NCBI GenBank assembly: GCA_016285055.1
Contig: JAEEPZ010000023.1
Location: forward strand, 1 to 41,644
Source of the DNA: Prevotella sp.
GTDB taxonomy: Bacteria; Bacteroidota; Bacteroidia; Bacteroidales; Bacteroidaceae
Length of the DNA stretch: 41,644 bases
Direction: 5' to 3'
Part shown: in pieces, positions 1 to 11,517 of the stretch
How positions within the stretch are numbered: the stretch's first letter is position 1
Layout of the letters: the number at the start of each line of letters is the position of its first letter
Notes under the pieces: generated by a model
Database searches by the model: none
Seen by the model: the letters and a program-made list of their open reading frames with translations, nothing else
What the model was told of the DNA's origin: nothing
Position numbers and translations under genes: made by a program

Positions 1-300
1 GGAGTGGCAGCAAAGAACATTACTGACATTACAGACCCCACCCCTGCCCCTCCCCTTGAAGGGAGGGGATGGCTGCGCATAAATCCTTTCTGCAAAGGGT
101 CAACTGCTATATCATTGCCTAAAATATTACAGACATTACAGACCCCACCCCTCGCTCGGCCGAAGGACGCTTGCAAGGCAAGAACCCCTCCCCTTGAAGG
201 GAGGGGATGGCTGCGCATTGAGCTACGCGAAGGGAAAGGCGCGGCAAAAAGTCCCGAAGGGACGACAGAACTCGGGTAACGAACTGACCTATTTCGCGCC
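1..300. repeat. GC-rich intergenic repeats, two direct copies
   Basis: No credible gene is seen here. A block with 'acattacagacccca', then a hairpin of the type cccctcccc-ttga-aggggagggg and then 'ggctgcgcat', occurs at about 27-81 and again at about 132-220. The second copy continues into 'tgcgcattgagctacgcg' and a gtcccgaagggac hairpin (251-263). The same tail recurs at about 20130-20215, and its reverse complement begins the element at 38271. The small open frame from position 4 simply translates these repeats and is not called as a gene. Confidence 0.7.
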
Positions 301-519
301 ATAACTACGTCACTCCATACGTACAGCATGTGTCTTTTTTCCATCTGGGGCTTTTATGCAAAAGTTTCCTGGCGAGAAACCTTTGGTTTCCTGCCGAGAA
401 ACCGATGGTTTCTCGGCAGGAAACTTTTGAAACCCATGCTGCCTTGAAACTGCAGGATTCTCACATGGGTCGAAATCCATAGAAAAGCTATTGTCTTTAG
501 CTCCTTTAACTCCAAAACT
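247..519 (-). repeat. ~270-bp dispersed element, copy 1 (inverted relative to 38001-38271)
   Basis: Read on the minus strand, this segment matches 38001-38271 almost base for base. It runs from gttttggagttaaaggag, through a triple-arm hairpin region (360-428), to the gtcccttcgggac hairpin. The two copies lie about 37.5 kb apart in opposite orientation. The centre has three near-identical 18-19 base arms built on GTTTCCTGCCGAGAAACC and its complement, so alternative hairpins can form. In this copy one arm carries CTGGCG instead of CTGCCG. No transposase lies in or beside it, so it behaves like a non-autonomous repeat. The small minus-strand frames across it are products of the repeat. Confidence 0.8.
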
Positions 520-653
520 TGCGGAAGTTGAATCTGTAATATTTTATCAGCGAAGAAGGGGCAGCGAATATGAGGCAGCGAATGAGTTCTTGAATTCCAT
601 CCGTACAGCACATTTTTTTGACAGGAATTGCATCGAATGTGCGGAAAAAACAG

Positions 654-661
654 TAACTTTG
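654..661 (+). promoter_or_regulatory. -7 box for the AraC-type regulator
   Basis: TAACTTTG followed by C fits the Bacteroidetes -7 consensus TAnnTTTG. It lies 26 bases before the ATG at 687, giving a short leader. Confidence 0.7.
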
Positions 662-686
662 CACCGTTTTTAAACCAGGAACGCGA

Positions 687-1802
687 ATGTACGGACAGAT
701 TTCTCTCGATACAATACTATTGTTCATGCTCTACGGCATAGGAGCGGCGGTGGCAGGCGTAGCTTGCTTCTACCTGCTGCTGCGGCGTGCCAACGCCTTT
801 GCGCCCGACGTCACGCCGCCCGTGCGGCTCAGGCGGTGGACGGCGGCATTCTTTGCCATCCTGGCCATGGGGCATCTGTGGTACTTGCCGGCTGACGCGT
901 TCACCTCAGGCGACAACTTCATGATGTGCATGCTCGTGGGCGGACTGCTCGACAGTCTGACGTTGGTTCCTCTGCCCATTGTGCTGCTGCTCTGCATGTT
1001 GCAGGACCGGAGGCGGCCGCTGTGGCCTGTCGGGGTGTTGACGGCGCCGCTCGTGGTGCTGATGGTGGCGTGCATCGCCACCCGCAGCATGGACTATCTG
1101 CCGCTGGCGTATGACTATCTGCTGCTGATGACCATAGGCCTCGTCGTCTATATGGTGCGCGCCGTGAGGCAGTACGGGCGGTGGCTGCGCGACAACTTTG
1201 CCGACCTGGAGCACAAGGAGGTGTGGCAGACATTCGTCGTGCTGGTCGTCATCGTGCTCGCGCTCAGCTATTACGTGGCAGGCTACGACGGCAGCATGAC
1301 CTACGCATACGTCTGCCAGATATGCAGTCTTGTGGTCGTAGGCCATCTGCTGTGGCGCGTGGAGACACTGAGCGACCTGAGCATAGGGATTCAGGAAGAC
1401 ATGCAGACGGGAAGACTGGAAGGCGAAGGCGAGGCTCTATCGTCTGGTGCGCTTTCCGACGCCACCTACGAGCGTATAGGTGCCTTGCTGATGGAGCATT
1501 GCGAGGGCACGCGGCTCTATCTGCAGCACGACCTCACCATCAGTCAGCTGGCGCAGGCCATAGGCACCAACCGCACCTACCTCAGCCACTATTTCTCCAG
1601 TCAGCAAACTACTTACAACTCTTATATCAACACGCTGCGCATCAGCTATTTCATCAAAATATATCACGAGGCAGTGGCATCACAGCAGCCTTTCACCGTT
1701 CAGCAGCTGTCCGTTCTCAGCGGCTATCATAGCTACAGCACCTTCTGCATGGCCTTCAAGCAGTGCATGGGCCAGACAGTGTCGGCATGGATGCGTACGT
1801 AA
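687..1802 (+). CDS. AraC-family regulator with multi-pass membrane N-terminus
   Basis: The 371-residue protein has two parts. Residues 1 to about 235 contain six to seven hydrophobic segments, for example around residues 8-30, 50-62, 75-105 and 110-130, separated by Arg-rich loops. After a short linker, about residues 265-371 form an AraC-type double helix-turn-helix, with the first helix pair around TISQLAQAIGTNRTYLSHYF and the second around QLSVLSGYHSYSTFCMAFK. Such proteins are common in Bacteroidales and are thought to couple a membrane signal to transcription, but the ligand is unknown. The ATG at 687 fits the promoter at 654-661. The gene stands alone, and the downstream addA-like gene has its own promoter. 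The product class is clear; the target genes are not. Confidence 0.85.
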   Translation: MYGQISLDTILLFMLYGIGAAVAGVACFYLLLRRANAFAPDVTPPVRLRRWTAAFFAILAMGHLWYLPADAFTSGDNFMMCMLVGGLLDSLTLVPLPIVLLLCMLQDRRRPLWPVGVLTAPLVVLMVACIATRSMDYLPLAYDYLLLMTIGLVVYMVRAVRQYGRWLRDNFADLEHKEVWQTFVVLVVIVLALSYYVAGYDGSMTYAYVCQICSLVVVGHLLWRVETLSDLSIGIQEDMQTGRLEGEGEALSSGALSDATYERIGALLMEHCEGTRLYLQHDLTISQLAQAIGTNRTYLSHYFSSQQTTYNSYINTLRISYFIKIYHEAVASQQPFTVQQLSVLSGYHSYSTFCMAFKQCMGQTVSAWMRT

Positions 1803-1932
1803 ATGATGGCTATTCTTGCCTTGTAAGCGGCATAGCCTGTGATGTAGCGTCGCAGACAAATAAGATAATCGATGAATCATTCAGGATAACTTATATACCT
1901 ATAGATTGTGCCATTATCTGAATAAAAAGTAT

Positions 1933-1940
1933 TATCTTTG
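1933..1940 (+). promoter_or_regulatory. -7 box for the addAB-like operon
   Basis: TATCTTTG followed by CAG matches TAnnTTTG. It gives an unusually long leader of about 140 bases before the ATG at 2087. The leader includes an imperfect hairpin at 2019-2047 with GTAGAG/CTCTAC ends and a CGTCAC/GTGGCG inner stem. Confidence 0.7.
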
Positions 1941-2018
1941 CAGCAAACTTTTCGGCTGACCGAAAGCAGAGGCGTTTTATAACCCCATGCTGAGGTCAGT
2001 TATATGGAAACAAAGATG

Positions 2019-2047
2019 GTAGAGACGTCACATGGTGGCGACTCTAC
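2019..2047. repeat. Imperfect hairpin in the addA leader
   Basis: The arms GTAGAG and CTCTAC enclose CGTCAC-ATG-GTGGCG, giving a stem with one A-A mismatch and one wobble pair. It lies in the 5' leader of the long operon. It could be a small dispersed palindrome or a leader structure affecting expression; the sequence does not tell which. Confidence 0.5.
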
Positions 2048-2086
2048 ATGAACGCCAAAACACAGAAGGTCAATGAATCATAAGCC

Positions 2087-5512
<3,426 letters not shown>

Positions 5513-5534
5513 CCATCTTCTTGGATATTGACGT

Positions 5535-8500
5535 ATGAAGACTTTCTTGGAATATGTGGCTGAGGACATACTCAGCAAATGGGGCACCGACCTGTCGCGC
5601 CTCACCATCGTCTTTCCCAACAAGCGTGCCTCGCTCTTCCTCAACGAGCATCTGGTGCGCCTGGCCGGCAAGCCCATCTGGAGCCCAGCCTACACCACCA
5701 TCAGCGACCTGTTCCGCCAATACTCCACACGGCGCGTGGCCGACCCCATCAAGCTGGTGTGCGAGCTGCACAAGTCGTTTACGGCGCAGACAGGCATCGC
5801 CGAGACGCTGGACCATTTCTACGGCTGGGGGCAGCTGCTGTTGGCCGACTTCGATGACATCGACAAGCAGATGGCCGACGCCGACCAGGTGCTGGCCAAC
5901 ATCACCGACCTGCACGAGATGGACGACAGCAGCTTCCTCACCGACCAGCAGCGCGAGGTGTTGCAACGCTTCTTCAGCAACTTCACCGACGAGCACAACA
6001 GCGAGCTGCGCCAGCGATTCCTCCGCCTGTGGTCGAAGCTGAAAGCCATCTATCACGACTTCAACAACCGTCTCGCCGCACAAGGTCTGGCCTACGAGGG
6101 AGCGCTATACCGTGAAGTGGTGGAAGCAGAAGCCCCCCTGTCGTCCCCCGAAGAAGCCCCCCTGTCGTCCCCCGAAGAAGCCCCCCTGTCGTCCCCCGAG
6201 GGGGACACAATTGTCCTAAAGAGTAATGAAGCCCCATCGGGGGCCGTAGGGGGGGCTTCTGGCCTTTTTCTTTTCATTGGCTTCAACGTTCTGTTGCGGG
6301 TGGAGCAGCAGCTGTTCACCCTTCTGCACCGTGAGGGCAAGGCCCGCTTCTACTGGGACTTCGACGACTACTACATGCCGCATCGCCCCTCTCACCGCTC
6401 AACTCTCAACTCCCAACCCTCAACTCTTAACTCCCAACCCTCAACTCTCAACTCTCAACCCTCAACTCTTAACTCCCACGAGGCCGGCTACTTCATCAGC
6501 CAGTATCTGGCCGACTTTCCCAACGAGCTGGACATCCGCAACGAACATATCTACCGCAACTTCTGCCAGAAGAAGCAGTTGCGCTTCGCCTCCGCCTCTA
6601 CCGAGAACATCCAGGCACGCTATGCCGCCACCTGGCTTCGTGAAGACAAACAGCGCATCGACGACGGACGTGAGACCGCCATTGTGCTGTGCAACGAGGG
6701 TCTGCTGCCCACCATCATCCACTGTCTGCCACCGGAAGTGAGCGACGTCAATGTCACCACAGGCTATCCCTTGGCACAGTCGCCGACGGCTTCGCTTGTC
6801 AACATGCTCATCGCCCTGCGCCGCGACGGCTACGACCAGAAGCACGCCACCTTCCGCTTCCGTCAGGTCAAAGCCTTGCTGCGCCATCCTTACGTCGCCA
6901 GCAGCTCGCCTCAGGCCACGACACTGATGAAGCAGTTGGCCGAGGAGAAGATTTTCCACCCCACACAGCAGCAACTGTCCGTCGACCCGCTCACCACCCT
7001 GCTCTTCCGTCCGTTGCAGCCCCTCTATCAGAACGAGGAGATGCTCTGCTGGCTCTGCGAGGTGATAAAAGCCATCGCCCCCACCTTCCTCTCGCAACAG
7101 CAGGAGGCAGCAGCGCAAAAGCTCCCAACGGGAGAAATCTTTCCCAGTCAGGGAAGACAAGAGGGAGCCGCCGAAGCACTGTTCCGCACCTTCACCCTGT
7201 TGAACCGCCTGCTGAACCTGACACGCGACGGCGACCTGCAGACCGACATCGTCACCTTGGGACGGCTCATCACTCAGCTCATACAGTCCACGTCAGTGCC
7301 CTTCCACGGTGAGCCTGTCGAGGGGCTGCAAGTGATGGGACTCTTAGAGACGCGCAATCTGGACTTCCGCCACCTGCTCATCCTCTCTGCCCAGGAGGGC
7401 AACATGCCACGTGGCACAGCCGACACATCGTTCATACCCTACAGTCTGCGACGTGCCTTCGGCCTCACTACGCCTGAGCACAAGGTGGCCATCTACAGCT
7501 ATTACTTCCACCGCCTGCTGCAGCGTGCCGAAGACGTCACCGTTGTCTATAACAACTCTACCAACGACGGGCAGAAGGGCGAGATGAGCCGATTCCTGCT
7601 GCAGCTCATGGTGGAATATCCCTACCCTATCCCCACCCTCACGCTGCAAGGACACATCAGCCACCGGCCACATGAGCCGCAGCCCGTGGCCAACACGTTG
7701 CTCAAGGTCATCAACACTCAGAGTCGCTCAACGTCCGACGGCTCCTATTTCCTCACTCCTACGGCCATCAACCGCTATCTGCGCTGCCCCTTGCAGTTCC
7801 ACTATTATTATATATGTGGTCTGCGCGAGCTGGACGACCCCGATGACGACACCATCGACAACCGCATCTTCGGCAACATCTTCCACGAGGCGGCGCAGAC
7901 GCTCTACACCAACATGAAGGCAAGGAAGCCGCAAATAGAGAAGGCCGACATTGACCTGGTGCTGAAACAGCGAGTGGACATTGAGCGTGCCGTCGACGAT
8001 GCCTTTATGAAGGAGCTGCGCCAGCTGCCCAGCCATATCAACGGGCTGGCGCTCATCAACCGTCAGGTCATCATCCACTACCTGCGGCAGCTGCTCATCC
8101 TCGACCGTCAGCTTACGCCCTTCACCATCCTCGCATTAGAGGGGGATGTGAAAGCCCCCCTGTCGTTCCCCGAGGGGGACACAAATGTCCGCAAGTCAAA
8201 TGAAGCTCTCTTGGGGGCAGTAGGGAGGGCTTACCTTGGCGGCCGCATCGACCGTTTAGATATGATAACCGACCGCAATGGCTGCGACCACATCCGCGTC
8301 ATCGACTATAAGACAGGCGCACACCGTCTCAAGCCCCTACCCGACGTCGACGCTGTGTTCAGCCAGGCATACCTGAAAGAACACTCCGACTATTACCTGC
8401 AGGCCATGCTCTACTCTGTCATCGTGGCTCAAGAGCATCCCGACATACCCGTCTCGCCCGCCTTGCTCTTCATCCAGCACGCCGCCGCAGAAGACTATGA

Positions 8501-8675
8501 CCCCATTCTGCAATTCGGCCGGGAACCCATCAGCGACATCCGCCAACACGCCGAGCGATTCATGGAGCTGTTGCAGTCCACCATCAGTGACATGTTCAAC
8601 CCCGACATTCCCCTGCAGCCCACAGAAGACCGTCAGCGCTGCCGCAACTGTCCTTACCGCCAGCTCTGCTATTAA
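5535..8675 (+). CDS. AddB-like PD-(D/E)XK nuclease, Fe-S type
   Basis: This 1046-residue protein is the partner of the AddA-like helicase and is predicted to process DNA ends before recombination. The N-terminus (FPNKRASLFLNEHL, residues ~28-41) matches the inactivated helicase-like fold of AddB. The C-terminal nuclease has GGRIDRLDMI near residue 902 and VIDYKTG near 922. Four cysteines fit the AddB iron-sulphur arrangement: one near 752 (CPLQFHYYY) and a cluster CRNCPYRQLC near 1036-1045. Repeat-derived inserts occur at residues ~199-241, ~286-315 and ~874-899. The start follows a duplicated 'attgacgtatga' that also ends the upstream gene, suggesting a local duplication at the junction. Co-transcription with addA is likely. 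The shared inserts make both proteins larger than needed. Confidence 0.87.
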   Translation: MKTFLEYVAEDILSKWGTDLSRLTIVFPNKRASLFLNEHLVRLAGKPIWSPAYTTISDLFRQYSTRRVADPIKLVCELHKSFTAQTGIAETLDHFYGWGQLLLADFDDIDKQMADADQVLANITDLHEMDDSSFLTDQQREVLQRFFSNFTDEHNSELRQRFLRLWSKLKAIYHDFNNRLAAQGLAYEGALYREVVEAEAPLSSPEEAPLSSPEEAPLSSPEGDTIVLKSNEAPSGAVGGASGLFLFIGFNVLLRVEQQLFTLLHREGKARFYWDFDDYYMPHRPSHRSTLNSQPSTLNSQPSTLNSQPSTLNSHEAGYFISQYLADFPNELDIRNEHIYRNFCQKKQLRFASASTENIQARYAATWLREDKQRIDDGRETAIVLCNEGLLPTIIHCLPPEVSDVNVTTGYPLAQSPTASLVNMLIALRRDGYDQKHATFRFRQVKALLRHPYVASSSPQATTLMKQLAEEKIFHPTQQQLSVDPLTTLLFRPLQPLYQNEEMLCWLCEVIKAIAPTFLSQQQEAAAQKLPTGEIFPSQGRQEGAAEALFRTFTLLNRLLNLTRDGDLQTDIVTLGRLITQLIQSTSVPFHGEPVEGLQVMGLLETRNLDFRHLLILSAQEGNMPRGTADTSFIPYSLRRAFGLTTPEHKVAIYSYYFHRLLQRAEDVTVVYNNSTNDGQKGEMSRFLLQLMVEYPYPIPTLTLQGHISHRPHEPQPVANTLLKVINTQSRSTSDGSYFLTPTAINRYLRCPLQFHYYYICGLRELDDPDDDTIDNRIFGNIFHEAAQTLYTNMKARKPQIEKADIDLVLKQRVDIERAVDDAFMKELRQLPSHINGLALINRQVIIHYLRQLLILDRQLTPFTILALEGDVKAPLSFPEGDTNVRKSNEALLGAVGRAYLGGRIDRLDMITDRNGCDHIRVIDYKTGAHRLKPLPDVDAVFSQAYLKEHSDYYLQAMLYSVIVAQEHPDIPVSPALLFIQHAAAEDYDPILQFGREPISDIRQHAERFMELLQSTISDMFNPDIPLQPTEDRQRCRNCPYRQLCY
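6129..6257 (+). repeat. Family A element with two extra 24-bp half units, in addB-like gene
   Basis: The 5' part (GCCCCCCTGTCGTCCCCCGA plus AGAA) is present three times in tandem, and the last copy continues into a full 78-bp element. All are in the same frame (EAPLSSPE repeated), indicating tandem growth of the element inside a gene. Confidence 0.85.
6391..6478 (+). repeat. In-frame ctcaactct-type tandem repeat in addB-like gene
   Basis: The run alternates ctcaactct, cccaacc and cttaactc units and encodes STLNSQP four times. It is the same family as 3924-4149 and is read in the same frame. Confidence 0.75.
8154..8231 (+). repeat. Family A element, diverged copy, in addB-like gene
   Basis: This 78-bp copy (26 codons, APLSFPEGDTNV...) has substitutions in the right half (NEALLGAVGRA). 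It sits just before the nuclease motif GGRIDRLD, and appears older than the other copies. Confidence 0.8.
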
Positions 8676-8688
8676 GAGTCCGGGAAAA

Positions 8689-8752
8689 ATCCGCAGGCTT
8701 CGGACAAAAAAAACGAAGCGGTCGAAAGAATCTGAAGCCTGCGGAAAATTCC
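8689..8752. terminator. Long imperfect hairpin after the addAB-like operon
   Basis: The arms ggaaaaatccgcaggcttcg and its near complement, gaagcctgcggaaaattcc, enclose a loop of about 25 bases. It lies between the addB stop and the next promoter, so it may terminate the operon. It is related to the tccgaagccttcgga arrays at 19976 and 31861. Confidence 0.5.
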
Positions 8753-8800
8753 AATCTAAAGAAAAGTACAAAAATATTTGTTTGTCTTTCAAATATTATG

Positions 8801-8808
8801 TATCTTTG
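8801..8808 (+). promoter_or_regulatory. -7 box for the Rpn-type gene
   Basis: TATCTTTG followed by CC matches TAnnTTTG. It overlaps the earliest possible start codon (8798), which decides in favour of the ATG at 8837. Confidence 0.7.
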
Positions 8809-8836
8809 CCACATGTTTCAAGGATGCTGTAAGTTC

Positions 8837-9802
8837 ATGGAAGGAAACAGATACATCAACCCTTATACCGACTACGGTTTCAAGTACCTTTTCGGCACTG
8901 AGCCGAACAAGGAGTTGACGCTGCATCTGGTGAATGCCCTGCTGCAAGGCCGCGAGGTCATCAAGAGTCTTACCCTATTGCCAACGGAGCAGTTGGGCGA
9001 CACGGAGGAGGACCGCCGATCTGTCTTCGACGTGTATTGCGAAAACGAGAAAGGCGATAAGATTATCATCGAGATGCAGAAGGCCGACCAGCAGTGGTTC
9101 AAAGACCGCTCCGTCTACTATTCCTCGTTCCCCATCCGCTCACAAGGAGAAAAGGGCAAGTGGCTTTTCGGACTGAAGGCCGTCTATACCATTGGCATCT
9201 TGAACTTTGTCTTCGATGAGGACAAAGACGACGAAAACTATTACCACCATGTGGTGCAACTGATGGATGTCAACACGAAGACGGTATTCTACGACAAGCT
9301 GACCTATATCTACTTAGAGATGCCTAAGTTTCGCAAGAGTGAGGACGAGCTGGTGGACATGACTGACAAATGGCTCTACGCCCTGAAAAACCTTCCCCGC
9401 CTGCTGGAGCGCCCGAAAGCGCTGCAAGAGCGCATTTTCTCGAAGTTCTTCGAAGTGGCCGAGGTAGCTGCCCTCACAAGGGAGGAATATGCCAAATACT
9501 GGGAGAGCGAAAAGGTGTTCTACGACAATCAAGGCGCCTTTATGACCGCTGACCACAAAGGCTATACCCGAGGCATCCTGAAGGGACGGGCTGAAGGACG
9601 GGCAGAAGGACGGGCTGAAGGACGAGCTGAAGGACGGGCAGAAGGACGAGCTGAAGGACGGGCAGAGGGACGGGCTGAAGGACAGGCAGAAGAACGGCTC
9701 AGAATTGCCCGCAGTCTGATGGATAATGACATTCCGATGGAGATGATTGTAAAGAGCCTTCAACTTTCACCAGATGAAGTTGCATTATTAACAAAGAAAT
9801 AA
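8837..9802 (+). CDS. Rpn-family PD-(D/E)XK nuclease / putative transposase-like protein
   Basis: The 321-residue protein opens with RYINPYTDYGFKYLFGTEPN, the hallmark of the PDDEXK_2 (Rpn) family of recombination-promoting nucleases. The catalytic pattern is visible as DVYCENEKGDKIIIEMQ near residues 65-82, giving D...ExQ. The C-terminal part has about nine tandem GRAE units (about 9577-9692) from a 12-base repeat, followed by a helical tail with an SPDEVALL end. Rpn proteins are abundant and variable in Bacteroidales; nuclease activity and roles in recombination or phage response have been proposed. A start at 8837 is chosen because the promoter covers the upstream alternative. The repeat likely forms a charged helix whose length can vary. 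Confidence 0.85.
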   Translation: MEGNRYINPYTDYGFKYLFGTEPNKELTLHLVNALLQGREVIKSLTLLPTEQLGDTEEDRRSVFDVYCENEKGDKIIIEMQKADQQWFKDRSVYYSSFPIRSQGEKGKWLFGLKAVYTIGILNFVFDEDKDDENYYHHVVQLMDVNTKTVFYDKLTYIYLEMPKFRKSEDELVDMTDKWLYALKNLPRLLERPKALQERIFSKFFEVAEVAALTREEYAKYWESEKVFYDNQGAFMTADHKGYTRGILKGRAEGRAEGRAEGRAEGRAEGRAEGRAEGRAEGQAEERLRIARSLMDNDIPMEMIVKSLQLSPDEVALLTKK

Positions 9803-9827
9803 GTAAACATTGCTAAGAACTACGAAC

Positions 9828-10238
9828 ATGAAGAGCCTTCTTTTTTTCTTTTGTCTGTTGTTTGGCAGTCTGACGGTGCAGGCGCAGACGGTGCAGGACA
9901 GCAACTATAAGACCATAGGCCACGTGAAGAGCGACGGCACTATTCAGGACTCCAACTACCACACCATCGGCCACATCAAGAATGACGGCACCATACAGGA
10001 CTCCAACTACCGCACCATCGGCCACATCAAGAACGACGGCACTATACAGGACTCCAACTACCGCACCATGGGCCATTACAGGAATGACGGCACGGTGATG
10101 GATAGCAACTACCGCACCGTGGGGCACATCAAAAGCGACGGCACCGTGCAGGATCCGAACTACCGCACTATAGGTCACGCCAAGGATGTGAATAGTTCCT
10201 ACGCTGCCGTCCTGTTCTTCTTTTATCTCCTGAAGTGA
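9828..10238 (+). CDS. Small exported protein with six 17-residue repeats
   Basis: This 136-residue protein has a clear signal peptide (MKSLLFFFCLLFGSLTVQAQ). Six repeats of about 17 residues follow, of the type QDSNYRTIGHIKNDGTI, filling residues ~22-125. The C-terminus is hydrophobic (AAVLFFFYLLK). The repeats resemble short beta-strand repeats in which Tyr, Gly-His and Asp-Gly are fixed. I do not recognise a named family and no enzymatic motif is visible. An upstream TTG at 9810 is possible, but the ATG at 9828 gives a proper signal peptide. The next gene begins four bases after the stop, so the two may be co-expressed at the cell surface. Confidence 0.7.
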   Translation: MKSLLFFFCLLFGSLTVQAQTVQDSNYKTIGHVKSDGTIQDSNYHTIGHIKNDGTIQDSNYRTIGHIKNDGTIQDSNYRTMGHYRNDGTVMDSNYRTVGHIKSDGTVQDPNYRTIGHAKDVNSSYAAVLFFFYLLK

Positions 10239-10242
10239 CAAC

Positions 10243-11517
10243 TTGGTACACGCTAAGCTGAACGAAAAGACACAAACACACAAAGGGCCATGCACGGTGT
10301 GCACATTCTTTGTGGCGTTGTGTCTTTGTGTTCCATTCAGCAGACTCTTCGCTCAAAGCCTTGTCATTGCCGACGCCGTGACACATCAGCCTGTGGCACA
10401 CGCCTCGCTCTACACCAAAGAGGACGGGCGCTTCCACTCCTGCGTCAGCAATGAGCAGGGCGCTGCGACGGTCACATTCCAATGGCAAAAGCTCACCGTC
10501 AGCCACCTGAACTACGAGCAGCGTGTGTTGCGCTCCTCACACCCATCGTCCGACACCGTCTTCCTGCAACCTCGCTACCGCGATGTGGGGCAGGTGGTGG
10601 TGACCAATCGCGAGCCCGAATGGATACGTCGCTGCCTGAAGCAGGTGGTCAGGCATAAAGACAACCTCTACTATGGCCAAGAGAGCGAGGAACGGTTTGA
10701 GTATCACACGCAGAGCTTGGGCACGAACAGCATCTATCGCATGAGGCTCACTGGCATGTTGCGCCACAAGAGTCCACGCCACAAGCATTACGCCATCCTG
10801 CCCGACACTGCCGGCATCGTGGCAGCCGACAGCACCCGCCTCACCGACACCAGCAACTTGCGGCGAATGCTCTACGAAGACTTCATAGCCGACCTCGACA
10901 ACGGTTTTATCCGCCACCACCGGTTCTACGCCAACTATGAATATCAGGGGCAGAGTGCCAACGAGATAGAGCTACGCTTCCGTTCACCGAAGAATGTCGA
11001 CGACTACGGCACGCTGGTCATCGACACCCTGCGCTACACCATCGTCAAGGCCTATCGTCACACCGGCACGAAGACCAACCGCCAGGAGCGCATCGACGGT
11101 CTGATGTACCGCATGGCGCAGGTCTTCGGCTATCGCATCGACACCTTCATCCGCGACTACCGCGTCAGCTACGCCTATCGCTCCGACAGCACGCTCTATC
11201 CTGCCGTGGTGAGCTACAAGCTGGTCTATGGCGGACGCGACGGCGATCATGATAAGAGCAAGGAGGAATTTCAAGAGCAGACAGGCGGCGGTTTCCCCAA
11301 CATGGAAGCCACGCTGAGCTTAGCCCCCCTGTCGTTCCCCGAGGGGGACACAAATGTCATATCAAGTATTGAAACCGCCTCGGGGGCCGTAGGGGGGGCT
11401 TCTTGGGTATCCCTTCCCCCGTCATGGTATATCAAATACAACACCGAAGCTGACCGACAAAAGGAAATAGAGCTTTCATCCCTCCCCGCTACATTCAGCA
11501 TCTACGAGGAAGAATGA
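10243..11517 (+). CDS. Exported carboxypeptidase-regulatory-like domain protein
   Basis: Residues ~43-120 resemble the CarboxypepD_reg-like fold common in Bacteroidetes surface proteins (VIADAVTHQPVAHASLYT, then VTFQWQKLTVSHLNYE). The rest, with many YRT/YRV beta-type segments, is a conserved but functionally unknown region. No ATG lies near the front. Starts at TTG 10243 or GTG 10297 are possible, and the GTG would begin directly at the hydrophobic signal peptide (CTFFVALCLCVPFSRLFAQS). This signal region lies inside a 75-bp palindrome (10260-10334). A 78-bp family A element interrupts residues ~361-386. The final codons overlap the next gene (ATGA). The start is uncertain. Confidence 0.7.
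   Translation: MVHAKLNEKTQTHKGPCTVCTFFVALCLCVPFSRLFAQSLVIADAVTHQPVAHASLYTKEDGRFHSCVSNEQGAATVTFQWQKLTVSHLNYEQRVLRSSHPSSDTVFLQPRYRDVGQVVVTNREPEWIRRCLKQVVRHKDNLYYGQESEERFEYHTQSLGTNSIYRMRLTGMLRHKSPRHKHYAILPDTAGIVAADSTRLTDTSNLRRMLYEDFIADLDNGFIRHHRFYANYEYQGQSANEIELRFRSPKNVDDYGTLVIDTLRYTIVKAYRHTGTKTNRQERIDGLMYRMAQVFGYRIDTFIRDYRVSYAYRSDSTLYPAVVSYKLVYGGRDGDHDKSKEEFQEQTGGGFPNMEATLSLAPLSFPEGDTNVISSIETASGAVGGASWVSLPPSWYIKYNTEADRQKEIELSSLPATFSIYEEE
10260..10334. repeat. 75-bp palindrome overlapping the signal peptide coding region
   Basis: Arms at about 10260-10285 (gaacgaaaagacacaaac...) and 10309-10334 are near complements, with an inner tgcac-ggt-gtgca hairpin. The right arm encodes the hydrophobic core FFVALCLCVP of the downstream protein. 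Confidence 0.75.
11323..11400 (+). repeat. Family A element in the carboxypeptidase-regulatory-like gene
   Basis: This is a full 78-bp copy, 26 codons, read as APLSFPEGDTNV...GAVGGA in the same frame as the addA and addB copies. Confidence 0.85.
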
